Below are positions 8,156 through 17,534 of a stretch of 64,000 nucleotides of DNA, piece by piece. Numbering within the stretch: the first letter of the stretch is position 1; each line of letters starts with the position of its first letter. The DNA comes from Ruegeria marina. GTDB taxonomy: Bacteria > Pseudomonadota > Alphaproteobacteria > Rhodobacterales > Rhodobacteraceae. Below the pieces are notes generated by a model. That model saw nothing but the letters and a program-made list of their open reading frames with translations. It had not been told where the DNA came from and made no database searches. The translations under genes were made by a program, and so were the position numbers. The DNA is taken from contig NZ_FMZV01000002.1 in NCBI RefSeq assembly GCF_900101475.1, positions 124,001 through 188,000 of the forward strand, given 5' to 3'.

Positions 8156-9373
8156 ATGGCGACCACTTCGCCCGCATCGGATTTTGCACCGGCCACGGCA
8201 CGCGCCGCGGCCCCCGCTACCACGCGCGACCTGCGGCTCGATTTCTACCGCGGGCTCGCGATGTTCATCATCCTGATTGCGCATATCAGCGACAACCCCT
8301 GGGCCAACTGGATTCCCGCGCGGTTCGGGTTCTCGGACGCAACCGAGATCTTCGTGTTCTGTTCCGGCATGGCCTCGGCCATCGCCTTTGGAGGCGCCTT
8401 CCTGAAAAAGGGCTGGCCGATGGGCAGCGCGCGCGTCGTCTTTCGCATCTGGCAGGTTTACTGGGCGCATATCGGCCTGTTCTTCTTTACCGCGATGTGC
8501 ATGGCGGCGCTGGACCTGTCGGCGCTGTTCGAACAGAGCTATGTCGACGCGCTGAACCTCCAGCATTTCTTCGACGATCCAATTCCGCAGATCGTGGGCT
8601 TGTTTACGCTCACCTACGTTCCCAACTACTTCGACATCCTGCCGATGTATCTGGTGGTTCTGGCGATGATGCCGCTCATGATGGGGCTCAGACAGCTCGG
8701 GTTCTGGGCAATGGCGCTGGCCTCGGTCCTGATCTGGGCCGTGGCGCAGACAGGCGCACTCGCCCTGCCCGCCGAGCCCTGGTCGGATCGGCAGTGGTTC
8801 TTCAACCCGTTCGGCTGGCAGTTGCTGTTCTTTACCGGCTTTGCCTTCATGCGCGGCTGGATCCCCGCCCCGCCGGTGAACAGGACGCTGGTCTGGGCGG
8901 CGGTTCTGTTCGTGGTGCTGTCCGCGCCCTTCGGGGCCTGGAAAGTATTCCTCTGGGTCGAGGCCTGGAACCCCTTCGTGGCCGAGCAGATCCGCGCAAC
9001 CTATCCGCTTACCGCAGAAATCCGCGACAAGACCGATTTCGGCCTGTTGCGTTATGTGCATTTCCTGTCGCTGGCCTATCTCGGCTGGGTGCTGGCCGGT
9101 GACAAGGGTGTTAACCTGCTGCCTTCGGGTGACGGCGGATTTGCACAGCTTTGGCAACAACTCCTGAACGTGATCGTCAAGGTCGGCCAGCAATCCTTGG
9201 CGGTCTTTGTCTTCTCGATGGCCGTGGCGCGTCTTCTGGGCGTGCTTCTCGACATCTGGGGCCGCGACCCGCTTCCCGTTCTGATCGTGAATATCTTTGG
9301 CTTCATCCTGATTTCCGGCGTCGCCTACACCGCCGCCTGGTTCAAATCTCATCCCTGGAAAACTCGGAAATGA
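8156..9373 (+). CDS. opgC: OpgC family glucan succinyl/acyltransferase
   Basis: A 405-residue polytopic inner-membrane protein of the OpgC family, which adds succinyl groups to osmoregulated periplasmic glucans. About ten hydrophobic helices are visible. The N-terminal LRLDFYRGLAMFIILIAHI resembles membrane acyltransferases of the Acyl_transf_3/OpgC class. ATG 8156 is preferred because the frame before it overlaps the TPR gene and AAGGA lies ten bases upstream. The stop overlaps the ATG of opgG by 4 bp. The shared cluster with opgG and opgH supports the role; the residue conferring acyl specificity cannot be judged. Confidence 0.87.
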   Translation: MATTSPASDFAPATARAAAPATTRDLRLDFYRGLAMFIILIAHISDNPWANWIPARFGFSDATEIFVFCSGMASAIAFGGAFLKKGWPMGSARVVFRIWQVYWAHIGLFFFTAMCMAALDLSALFEQSYVDALNLQHFFDDPIPQIVGLFTLTYVPNYFDILPMYLVVLAMMPLMMGLRQLGFWAMALASVLIWAVAQTGALALPAEPWSDRQWFFNPFGWQLLFFTGFAFMRGWIPAPPVNRTLVWAAVLFVVLSAPFGAWKVFLWVEAWNPFVAEQIRATYPLTAEIRDKTDFGLLRYVHFLSLAYLGWVLAGDKGVNLLPSGDGGFAQLWQQLLNVIVKVGQQSLAVFVFSMAVARLLGVLLDIWGRDPLPVLIVNIFGFILISGVAYTAAWFKSHPWKTRK

Positions 9374-10869
9374 CCCTTTCGCGCCGTTCCTTCCTGGCTT
9401 CGGTCTCCCTTCTCGCCCTTGCACCCGGCGCATTTGCCGCCACTCCTGCCGAACCGTTCGACCGCGAGATGGTCAAGGCGATGGCCCGTGACCTGGCCAG
9501 CCGCGACTACCAGATGCGGGCGGATGTGCCCGACGCCTGGAAGGCGCTGACCTACGAGCAATACCGCTCGATCCGCTTCCGGATCGACCATGGACTCTGG
9601 GCCGGCACCGAGACGCCGTTCAGCGTGGATTTCTTCGCGCCCGGTCTCTATTTCCCGCGCGCGGTGCAGATCCATTCGGTCGAGAACGGCATGTCCCGGC
9701 TGGTCGGTTTCGATCTCTCGATGTTCGACAAGGGTCCCGAGGTCCCGACCCTGCCCGCCGACGAGAACCTCGGCTTTTCCGGGCTGCGGCTGCGCACTGA
9801 AATGCACCGCCCCGGCGAAACCGACGAGTTCTGCGTCTTCCAGGGCGCGAGTTACTTCCGCGCCATCGGCCTGTACGAGAATTACGGCCTGTCGGCGCGG
9901 GGACTGGCGCTCAAGACCGGCGACCCCGATGGCGAGGAATTCCCCGAATTCATCCGCTTCTGGCTGGAACGCCCGGCGCCAGGGCAACGCAACATGATCG
10001 TGCATGCGCTGATGGACAGCCCTTCGGTCACCGGTGCCTACCGGTTCGACATCACCGCAGGTGAGGATTGCGTGATGGAGGTGGAGGCGACGCTATTCCC
10101 GCGCGAGGAGCTGACCCATGCAGGGCTGGGCGCGCTGACCTCGATGTTCCTGTTCGACGCGTCGAACCACATGCGCTTCGACGATTTCCGCCCCGCCGTG
10201 CACGACAGCAACGGTCTGTTGATCCGCAATGGCGCGGGCGAGGTGATCTGGCGGCCGCTGGCCAATCCGCGCGCGCTTCAGGTGTCGTCCTTCGTCGACC
10301 AGACCCCGCGCGGCTTCGGGCTGATGCAGCGGGCGCGGGCGTTTTCCGATTTCGCCGATCTCGAAGCCAACTATCACCGCCGGCCGGGCCTGTGGGTCAA
10401 GCCGATGGGGGACTGGGGCAAGGGGGCCGTGACACTGGTCGAGATCCCCGCCGACCAGGAAATCTATGACAATATCGTCGCTTACTGGCGTCCGGCGCAG
10501 CCCTATGCGGCGGGCAGCGAGGTTTCGCTCGCCTATCGGCTGACCTGGGGCGAGGAACCCTATCGCACGCCGCTGCCCCGGGTGATCCGGACCGCAATGG
10601 GGGAAAACACCTTTGGCGAGGGCCGGCTGGTGGTCATCGACTTCGAGGCCAGCCCGCTGTTCGACGATCTGGAAACGCTCGAGGCGGTGGTTCAGTCGCC
10701 CCATGCCGGGACTGCGCCGCCGATCCTGCAACGCAACCCGGATACCGGCGGCGCCCGGCTGGCGTTTTCCTTTGTCCCGGAGGGAGAAGGGCCGGTTGAG
10801 TTGCGTGCGGAGTTGCGCCGCGACAACGAACCTGCCTCCGAAGTCTGGCTTTACAGGTGGACCGCGTGA
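9370..10869 (+). CDS. opgG: Periplasmic glucan biosynthesis protein OpgG/OpgD (MdoG family)
   Basis: A 499-residue exported protein of the MdoG/OpgG/OpgD family, needed in the periplasm to build the branched beta-glucan backbone made by OpgH. The N terminus has a twin-arginine-like motif (LSRRSFLAS) and a hydrophobic stretch ending in AFA around residue 23, so export may be by Tat, as for OpgD. FDREMVKAMARDLASRDYQ opens the mature domain. Length fits the family (about 500). The start overlaps the opgC stop and its own stop overlaps the opgH start. I use the symbol opgG for the family; opgD is the alternative because of the Tat signal. Confidence 0.88.
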   Translation: MTLSRRSFLASVSLLALAPGAFAATPAEPFDREMVKAMARDLASRDYQMRADVPDAWKALTYEQYRSIRFRIDHGLWAGTETPFSVDFFAPGLYFPRAVQIHSVENGMSRLVGFDLSMFDKGPEVPTLPADENLGFSGLRLRTEMHRPGETDEFCVFQGASYFRAIGLYENYGLSARGLALKTGDPDGEEFPEFIRFWLERPAPGQRNMIVHALMDSPSVTGAYRFDITAGEDCVMEVEATLFPREELTHAGLGALTSMFLFDASNHMRFDDFRPAVHDSNGLLIRNGAGEVIWRPLANPRALQVSSFVDQTPRGFGLMQRARAFSDFADLEANYHRRPGLWVKPMGDWGKGAVTLVEIPADQEIYDNIVAYWRPAQPYAAGSEVSLAYRLTWGEEPYRTPLPRVIRTAMGENTFGEGRLVVIDFEASPLFDDLETLEAVVQSPHAGTAPPILQRNPDTGGARLAFSFVPEGEGPVELRAELRRDNEPASEVWLYRWTA

Positions 10870-12740
10870 TGAGACCCGAGTTGCGGATCATGCCGGAGCC
10901 TGCGCCCCTGCCGATGGTGGCACAGGATTTCAATGCCCGGTTTCACGATGTGCAGGCTCCGCAGGAGCGGGAAATACAGGGGGTCGCCCTGTGGAGGGTA
11001 CTGGCGTTTTCGCCTGCGATGGCGGCAACGCTGGGCCTGGTCTGGCTCATGGGAGACTGGTTCTCGGACAGCGGGATATCCGTGATCGAAGGCATCCTGC
11101 TGGCGCTGATCGCTTTCAACTTCTTCTGGATCGCCTTTGCGGTCAGCACCGTGGTGCTGGGCATGCTGTCTCTGTCCCGGCAGGCGCCGCGCGTCCGCGA
11201 ACACAAGGCACAGCGCCTGCGGGTCGCCTTGTTGATGCCCGTCTACAACGAGGTCCCCTGGTACGTGCTGGGCAACGCCCGCACGATGCTCGAGGAACTC
11301 AAGGCGCGCGGTGGGCAGCATGAATACGCCATGTTCATCCTGTCCGACACCCGCGACGACGATATCGCGGCACAGGAACAGGCCAGCGTCGAGGCGCTGC
11401 GCACCACGCTTGCGCCCGACCTGGCGCTCTATTACCGCCGCCGGGAACAGAACACCGACCGCAAGGTCGGCAACATCGCCGACTGGGTCAGCACTTGGGG
11501 TGGGGCCTGGGACGCGATGCTGGTGCTCGATGCCGACAGCCTGATGACCGGCCGCGCCATTGCCCGGCTCACGGACGCGCTGGCCCGCGACCCGGCCGCC
11601 GGGCTGATCCAGAGCTTTCCGCAACTCATCGGCGCGCAATCGGTCTTTGCCCGGATGCAGCAATTCGCCAATGGCGTCTATGGCGCCGCCTTTGCCGAGG
11701 GCATGGCCCGCTGGTGCGGGCAGGAGGGCAACTATTGGGGCCATAACGCGATCATCCGCACGGCGGCCTTCGCCAATTGCGCGGGCCTGCCGAAACTGCG
11801 GTCGATCACGGGCCGCGAAAAGCTGATCATGAGCCACGATTTCGTCGAGGCGGGCCTCTTGCGCCGGGCCGGCTGGTCGGTGCGTTTCCTGCCGCGTATC
11901 CGGGGCTCTTATGAAGAGACTCCGCCCACCCTGATCGACCATGTGCTGCGCGACCGCCGCTGGTGCCAGGGCAACCTGCAACACCTGAACCTGCTCACGG
12001 CGCGCGGCTTCCGCTCGATCTCGCGGTTTCACATGTTCCACGGCGCGATCGGGTACCTGATGTCGCCGATCTGGTTCGCGCTTCTGGTGATGTGGGCGCT
12101 GATCGGCCATGGCGAAGGCGGCTCGGTCCTGCACTATTTCAGCCCCGAGAACCCGCTGTTCCCGCAATGGCCGGAAATGACCGAAGGCCGCCATGTCGTG
12201 ATCATCGTCGTCATGTACGCCATGCTGCTTCTGCCCAAACTGCTGGGGATCGTGGCCCTGCCGCTGAGCGGTGCGCGCTATTCCGATTTCGGCGGCGCGG
12301 GGCGTTTCCTGCTGTCCTTCCTGTCCGAGGTGATCCTGTCGATCCTCTATGCCCCAATCCTGATGGTTCAGCAGATGGTTGCGGTATTCCGCACGGTGCT
12401 GGGCATCCAGAAGGGCTGGTCGCCACAGGCCCGCGACGGCGGCTCCTATGGTCTGGCGACGCTGGTCACCTGCCATGCGCTGGAAACCGTGAGCGGGCTG
12501 GCGCTGAGCGCCGGGATCGCGCTGGGGCTGGTGTCGGTCTGGCTGGCGCCCATCGCGCTCAGCCTGGCGCTGGCGGTACCGCTGTCGGCCTTGTCGGGGG
12601 TTTCCGCGGGGGCAGCCCGGCGGCTGATCGGGATGCGCGAGGAATACCGCGAACCGGCGATCACCCGCGCCGCGCGATCTTACCGGACCGAGCTGAAATC
12701 CCTGCTGGAACGCGGCACCACCGCACATCCGGCCGAATGA
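10869..12740 (+). CDS. opgH: Glucan biosynthesis glucosyltransferase OpgH
   Basis: A 623-residue inner-membrane family 2 glycosyltransferase that polymerises UDP-glucose into periplasmic glucan. Two helices near residues 40-100 precede the cytoplasmic catalytic domain, which shows MPVYNE, VLDADS (metal-binding DAD), HDFVE and DRRWCQGN (the QxxRW-like acceptor motif). Several C-terminal helices complete the pore. It is shorter than the E. coli protein (about 850 residues), lacking much of the terminal extensions, which is usual in alphaproteobacteria. ATG 10869 overlaps the opgG stop by one base; an in-frame GTG at 10857 is less likely. It is the last gene of opgCGH. Confidence 0.93.
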   Translation: MRPELRIMPEPAPLPMVAQDFNARFHDVQAPQEREIQGVALWRVLAFSPAMAATLGLVWLMGDWFSDSGISVIEGILLALIAFNFFWIAFAVSTVVLGMLSLSRQAPRVREHKAQRLRVALLMPVYNEVPWYVLGNARTMLEELKARGGQHEYAMFILSDTRDDDIAAQEQASVEALRTTLAPDLALYYRRREQNTDRKVGNIADWVSTWGGAWDAMLVLDADSLMTGRAIARLTDALARDPAAGLIQSFPQLIGAQSVFARMQQFANGVYGAAFAEGMARWCGQEGNYWGHNAIIRTAAFANCAGLPKLRSITGREKLIMSHDFVEAGLLRRAGWSVRFLPRIRGSYEETPPTLIDHVLRDRRWCQGNLQHLNLLTARGFRSISRFHMFHGAIGYLMSPIWFALLVMWALIGHGEGGSVLHYFSPENPLFPQWPEMTEGRHVVIIVVMYAMLLLPKLLGIVALPLSGARYSDFGGAGRFLLSFLSEVILSILYAPILMVQQMVAVFRTVLGIQKGWSPQARDGGSYGLATLVTCHALETVSGLALSAGIALGLVSVWLAPIALSLALAVPLSALSGVSAGAARRLIGMREEYREPAITRAARSYRTELKSLLERGTTAHPAE

Positions 12741-12756
12741 TGCCGGCGCCGGGCGA

Positions 12757-13581
12757 TCAGTGGTCGCCCAGCGCTTCGTACCAATCCACCATCATGTCGG
12801 CCCAGCCTTCGGGCACCATGTGCCCGCCGGGGAACAGCGCGAATTCGATCACGCCGCCGGGATCGCAACTGGCCCAGAGCCGGCGGTGAAACGGACCGGT
12901 GACGGAAAAGCTGTCAGGCTTGTGGTCGACGCACCCGTTGGCGAGACGCCAGATTTCCAGCCCGGCAAGAATATCGCCCTGCTGGAAACGACCGCCACCG
13001 AGGATCCTGCCTTCGAGCGGTACGACAGGGTCGCTCCACCCATGCGTATGCAACAGCCGCACCGGCCCGTTGCAGGCTTCGGGGTCCGGGCGCCAGAAAC
13101 CGCCCGATACCGGCACATATGCGGAATAGGCTTGGGACATGGCGCAGGCCAGGTAGTTCACCATGAAAGCCCCCGCCGAAAATCCGCCCAGCACCACCCG
13201 TTCGCGGTCGAGCCCGAAACGGGCAACCGCGTCTTCGGTCGCGGCACGCAGAAAGGCGGCCTCGTCTCGCCCTTCCCAGCCGGGAAAGAAGTTCCAGCTG
13301 CGTTTTCCGCTGCCGCCCGGCAGCATGTCGCCATCGGGGGCCAGCACCGCCCAGCCGCGCGCCAGCAGCGGCGCAACAAGTTGCTGGTTGCTGATCGGGC
13401 CTGCCCCTTCCCCGCCATGACCGTGCAGGAAAACCAGGACCGGAGGTCGTTCGGCCCGAGGCAGGACGATGTGATAGGTTCCTCCCTCTACCCTGCAAGG
13501 GCCGGGTTCACCCGCGCAGTCAGCTGAAACCACCGAAGCCGAGCCAACGAAAGCCAGCGCGGCCAATATGCTCCGGATCAT
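12757..13581 (-). CDS. Secreted PHB depolymerase/feruloyl esterase-like alpha/beta hydrolase
   Basis: A 274-residue secreted hydrolase resembling LpqC/polyhydroxybutyrate depolymerase-type esterases. A signal peptide covers about residues 1-20 (MIRSILAALAFVGSASVVSA). The oxyanion segment VFLHGHGGEG, nucleophile elbow GGFSAGAF, acid HGWSDPVV and final His in FPGGHMVPEG form a complete catalytic set. Its ATG overlaps the stop of the upstream rhodanese gene by 4 bp, so the two form an operon. It is convergent with opgH with 16 bp between. The true substrate could be an ester of polysaccharide or a short polyester; not resolvable here. Confidence 0.8.
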   Translation of the reverse strand: MIRSILAALAFVGSASVVSADCAGEPGPCRVEGGTYHIVLPRAERPPVLVFLHGHGGEGAGPISNQQLVAPLLARGWAVLAPDGDMLPGGSGKRSWNFFPGWEGRDEAAFLRAATEDAVARFGLDRERVVLGGFSAGAFMVNYLACAMSQAYSAYVPVSGGFWRPDPEACNGPVRLLHTHGWSDPVVPLEGRILGGGRFQQGDILAGLEIWRLANGCVDHKPDSFSVTGPFHRRLWASCDPGGVIEFALFPGGHMVPEGWADMMVDWYEALGDH

Positions 13582-14042
13582 GAGTTGCTCTCCGCATAAG
13601 CCGTCACGGGAAGTTTCGACCACACCCAGCCCGGCCCTGCGCGTGAGCCCAGCATGCCTTCGGGCACATCGATGACATTGCCGAAGCCCGCATCACTCAA
13701 CCGGTTGGCCAGACGGGCAGAGCGCACGCCGCGTGCGCAGATCAGGGCGATCCGGCGGGTCCGGTCGCCCTCGGCCAGTTCGGTCAGGGCCTGAATGAAA
13801 TCCGGGCGCCGCATGTCGAGAGGATACGCGCCCTCGCCAATCCCGGTTGCACGCCACTCTTCCGGACGCCGGATGTCGATCAGCAGAACCTCGCCCGCTG
13901 TCGCTTGAACATGGGCCTCGGATACGGTCAGCGCGCTGCCGGCAAAATCCTGGGGCGTCAGAAGATATTGCCTGACAGCAAAACCGACAGCCAGCGCGGC
14001 CAGCAGGCCAAGCCCAATCCGGCGCCAGACTCCCTGTGACAT
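13578..14042 (-). CDS. Membrane-anchored rhodanese-like protein
   Basis: A 154-residue protein with an N-terminal hydrophobic anchor (about residues 9-28) followed by one rhodanese domain. Conserved signs are VLLIDIRRPEEWRATG, and the active Cys at residue 102 in ICARGVRSARLANRL. The domain should face the periplasm if the anchor is a simple signal anchor. The start has AGGAGG four bases upstream. It is coupled to the secreted esterase gene. Rhodaneses of this kind may transfer sulfane sulfur or simply bind it; the short active loop gives no substrate clue. Confidence 0.85.
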   Translation of the reverse strand: MSQGVWRRIGLGLLAALAVGFAVRQYLLTPQDFAGSALTVSEAHVQATAGEVLLIDIRRPEEWRATGIGEGAYPLDMRRPDFIQALTELAEGDRTRRIALICARGVRSARLANRLSDAGFGNVIDVPEGMLGSRAGPGWVWSKLPVTAYAESNS

Positions 14043-14281
14043 TTACCCTCCTGCACCGATGCTGTTGCTCCGCGCCTCCAGACAGGCTCTAGCACGTCTG
14101 GCCGAGCACCGCCTGCGCAGAACGGGCCGCTGTCGATCAACAATTCGTCAATCGGAAAGGCATGTTACATTCTGTCGCAACGAATCTCTGCCGTTTGCAA
14201 CCTTGCAATACGGGAAGAGGACATAAATTATCGCTGCAAAGCGACATAAACAAAAAAAGACCAGCAGCGGAGAGTTCGACA

Positions 14282-17170
14282 GTGTCCCTATTCCTGATCG
14301 CCGCCCTGCCCTTTCTCGGGGCGATCTTTCCGGGTCTGCTGATCCGGGCAGGGCGCAATGCGTCTGCCTCGGCAGCGGGTCTGGCAAGTTTCCTGGCCTT
14401 CACAGGGCTGATGATCCACGCCCCCGCCGTGTTGCGTGGAGAGGTGGTGACCGCGCGGTTCGACTGGCTGCCCGGCCTCGGGTTGAACGCCAACTTCATG
14501 CTGGATGGTCTGGGGTTCCTGTTTGCGACGCTGATCCTGGGGATCGGCATGCTGATCATCCTCTATGCCCGGTTCTACCTGTCCCGGCAGGATCCGATGG
14601 GGCAGTTCTATACCTATCTCCTGCTGTTCCAGGGCGCGATGGTGGGCATCGTTCTTTCGGACAACATCCTGTTGTTGCTTGTATTCTGGGAACTGACCTC
14701 GCTCAGTTCCTTCCTGCTGATCGGGTATTGGAAACACCTTCCCGAAGGCCGCCAGGGTGCGCGCATGGCGCTGGCTGTGACCGGGTCGGGCGGGCTGGCG
14801 ATGATCGCGGGCATGCTGATCCTGGGCCATATCGTGGGGTCCTATGACCTGAGCGTGATCCTCCAGAACAAGGAACTCATCCAGTCCTCGCCCTGGTACG
14901 TGCCGGCGCTGATACTGATCCTTCTGGGGTGCTTCACCAAATCGGCGCAGTTTCCCTTCCATTTCTGGCTGCCGCACGCGATGGCCGCGCCGACGCCTGT
15001 GTCGGCCTATCTGCATTCTGCAACCATGGTGAAGGCGGGGATTTTCCTGATGGCGCGGATGTGGCCGGTGCTGTCGGGCACGCCGGAATGGTTCTATATC
15101 GTTGCCACGACCGGGCTGGTCACCATGGTGGTGGGCGCGGTCATTGCGCTGTTCAAGGATGATCTCAAGGCGCTGCTGGCCTTTTCGACCGTCAGCCATC
15201 TGGGGCTGATCACGATGCTGCTGGGCTTTGGCACCAAGGTCGCGGCGGTCGCGGCGATGTTCCACATCGTCAACCACGCCACGTTCAAGGCGGCCCTGTT
15301 CATGAGCGCGGGCATCGTGGACCACGAAACCGGCACGCGCGACATCAAGCGGCTGGGCGGGTTGCGCCAGCTGATGCCCATCACCTTCGGGATTGCAACG
15401 ATCGCGGCCCTTTCGATGGCGGGCATTCCACCGCTGAACGGGTTTCTCAGCAAGGAAATGATGCTGGAGGAAGCCTTTCACACCGCCTGGCTTGACAGTC
15501 ATGTCGTGATACCCGCCCTGGCCGTATTTGCCGCGCTGTTCTCGGCGGCCTATTCCTTCCGCTACATTTCGCATGTGTTCCTGGGGTCCGAGCGGCAGGA
15601 TTACCCGCATCACCCGCATGACCCAGGTCCCGGCCTGTGGCTGTCACCCGCAATTCTGGTCGTGCTGGTGGTGGTGATCGGGCTCAACTCCGCCACTGTG
15701 GCCGGCCCGCTGGTCAGCGCCTCGGCGCAGGCGGTCATCGGCGGTGAACTGCCCTATTTCAAGCTGAAGCTCTGGCATGGGTTCACCCCGGCGCTCTACA
15801 TGTCGATCGTCGCGGTGCTGGGCGGCGCTGTACTGCTGGGGCTGCACAAGCATCTGGAGCGTTTCTGGAACGCTCTGCCGCGGCCCGAGGCCAAGGTCAT
15901 CTTCGATGCGGTGATCGACGTCCTGACCAGCCTGTCTCGTTTCGTCACCGACGGGCTGCACAACGGCATCATCAGCCGCTATGCGGCGATCATGGTCACC
16001 TTTACCGTCGGGATCGGCTACTACGCCTATGCGACCGGAAGCATCGGAGTGGCGACCCGCGTGCCGCTTGACGCGCCGATCATCCCGATCATCGGATGGA
16101 TCTGCCTTGTCGGCGCGACGCTTGCGATCATGTGGTTCCACCGCAACCGGTTGTTGTCGCTGGTGCTGATCGGCGTGGTCGGGCTGATCGTGTCGATGGC
16201 CTTCAACTATCTCTCGGCCCCGGATCTGGCGCTGACCCAGATCTCGGTCGAGGTGGTGACGATGATCCTGTTGCTCCTGTCGCTGAACTTCATGCCGACG
16301 GAAACGCCGGTCGACAGCACCAAGGCGCGCAAGCTTCGGGATGCCGCGATCTCGATCGTGGCCGGGATTGGCGCCGGCGGGCTGATCTATGCGCTGATGC
16401 TGCGCGATTTCGCCTTTCCCACGATCTCGGCCTATCATCTGGAGAATTCCTACAAGGGGGGAGGCGGCACCAACGTCGTCAACGTGATCCTGGTGGACTT
16501 CCGCGGCTTCGATACGTTCGGAGAGATCATCGTGCTGGGCATCGCCGCCCTTGTGATCTTTGCTCTGGCGGAGTCGGTTCTGTCGAGCAACGTCCGTGCC
16601 TATCTCCTGAACCGCAAGCCGCACTGGCCGCAGTCGGGCGATGCGCACCCGCTGATGATGGTGGTCGTGACGCGGGTGATGATGCCGATCGCGCTGATGG
16701 TCGGGGCCTATATCTTCTTCCGGGGCCACAACCAGCCTGGCGGCGGTTTCATCGCGGGCCTCGTTGTCGCCATCGCCTTCCTGATGCAGTACATGGCCAG
16801 CGGCTATACCTGGGCGATCGAGCGGCAGCGGTTCTATTACCATGCCACCATCGGCTGGGGCGTGCTGATCGCGGCAGCCACCGGTCTGGGTGCCTGGTTC
16901 AACGACATGCCCTTCCTGACCAGCGATTTCGGCTATCTGCACTGGCCGCCACTGGAAGAGTTCGAATGGGCCACCGCGATGCTGTTCGATACCGGCGTGT
17001 TCCTTGCCGTCCTTGGGGCGGTATTGCTGGCGCTCGACAGCCTGTCGCGCTTCGCCTGGCAACCCGGCATTCAGCAGGAATATCCGATGGACATCAACCC
17101 GCAGCGCGACACGCCCCCGGTTCCGGGGACCGGACCCGAGACAGTGGCCCGGGCAGGAAAGGAGACCTGA
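14282..17170 (+). CDS. mnhA: Mrp/Mnh Na+/H+ antiporter subunit A with fused subunit B domain
   Basis: A 962-residue, very hydrophobic protein that forms the main proton channel of the multi-subunit Mrp antiporter. The MrpA core shows FPFHFWLPHAMAAPTPVSAYLHSATMVKAG, with the conserved Lys and His of complex-I-like antiporters. An MbhD/MbhE-like middle region follows, and from about residue 788 a complete MrpB domain (TRVMMPIALMVGAYIFFRGHNQPGGGFIAGL). This A+B fusion is the normal alphaproteobacterial (Pha) form. I choose GTG 14282, preceded by GGAGAG, because the frame before it is hydrophilic and unlike the family; ATG 14162 is possible but less likely. First gene of the operon. Confidence 0.93.
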   Translation: MSLFLIAALPFLGAIFPGLLIRAGRNASASAAGLASFLAFTGLMIHAPAVLRGEVVTARFDWLPGLGLNANFMLDGLGFLFATLILGIGMLIILYARFYLSRQDPMGQFYTYLLLFQGAMVGIVLSDNILLLLVFWELTSLSSFLLIGYWKHLPEGRQGARMALAVTGSGGLAMIAGMLILGHIVGSYDLSVILQNKELIQSSPWYVPALILILLGCFTKSAQFPFHFWLPHAMAAPTPVSAYLHSATMVKAGIFLMARMWPVLSGTPEWFYIVATTGLVTMVVGAVIALFKDDLKALLAFSTVSHLGLITMLLGFGTKVAAVAAMFHIVNHATFKAALFMSAGIVDHETGTRDIKRLGGLRQLMPITFGIATIAALSMAGIPPLNGFLSKEMMLEEAFHTAWLDSHVVIPALAVFAALFSAAYSFRYISHVFLGSERQDYPHHPHDPGPGLWLSPAILVVLVVVIGLNSATVAGPLVSASAQAVIGGELPYFKLKLWHGFTPALYMSIVAVLGGAVLLGLHKHLERFWNALPRPEAKVIFDAVIDVLTSLSRFVTDGLHNGIISRYAAIMVTFTVGIGYYAYATGSIGVATRVPLDAPIIPIIGWICLVGATLAIMWFHRNRLLSLVLIGVVGLIVSMAFNYLSAPDLALTQISVEVVTMILLLLSLNFMPTETPVDSTKARKLRDAAISIVAGIGAGGLIYALMLRDFAFPTISAYHLENSYKGGGGTNVVNVILVDFRGFDTFGEIIVLGIAALVIFALAESVLSSNVRAYLLNRKPHWPQSGDAHPLMMVVVTRVMMPIALMVGAYIFFRGHNQPGGGFIAGLVVAIAFLMQYMASGYTWAIERQRFYYHATIGWGVLIAAATGLGAWFNDMPFLTSDFGYLHWPPLEEFEWATAMLFDTGVFLAVLGAVLLALDSLSRFAWQPGIQQEYPMDINPQRDTPPVPGTGPETVARAGKET

Positions 17171-17171
17171 T

Positions 17172-17534
17172 ATGGAAGCGCTGCTTGCCTCTGCCGTGGG
17201 CGTCCTGACCGCCGCTGGCGTCTTTCTGATCCTCCGCCGTCGGACCTTCCCGGTCATTCTCGGCCTGTCGCTGCTGACATATGCGGTCAACGCCTTCCTC
17301 TTCGCCACGGGACGGCTGGCGCTGAACTCGCCGCCGGTGCTGAACAAATATGCCGAGGTCGCCTATACCGACCCGCTGCCGCAGGCACTGGTGCTGACCG
17401 CCATCGTGATTTCCTTCGGAATGACGGCGGTGATCGTGATGATCGCGCTCGGCGCCTATCTTTCGTCCAGGGACGACCGCATCGACATGAAGGCGCATGA
17501 CAGCGTCGACGCAGCGCCGGGAGAGGACGCATGA
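17172..17534 (+). CDS. mnhC: Mrp/Mnh antiporter subunit C (NuoK-like)
   Basis: A 120-residue membrane protein with three helices, homologous to NuoK of complex I. The family feature LRRRTFPVILGLSLLTYAVNAFLFATG and the second helix TDPLPQALVLTAIVISFGMTAVIVMIAL are intact. It starts one base after the mnhA stop and overlaps mnhD by 4 bp. Together with subunits A and D it forms the ion-translocating part of the antiporter. Confidence 0.93.
   Translation: MEALLASAVGVLTAAGVFLILRRRTFPVILGLSLLTYAVNAFLFATGRLALNSPPVLNKYAEVAYTDPLPQALVLTAIVISFGMTAVIVMIALGAYLSSRDDRIDMKAHDSVDAAPGEDA

Noticed and set aside
14162-14281. Earlier ATG start for mnhA
   Set aside because: The 40 extra residues are hydrophilic and Cys-containing, unlike the MrpA N terminus; GTG 14282 has GGAGAG and begins the first helix.
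15644-17347. Long minus-strand open frame opposite mnhA and mnhC
   Set aside because: Product is extremely His/Asp/Arg-rich, a typical reverse translation of hydrophobic membrane protein genes.
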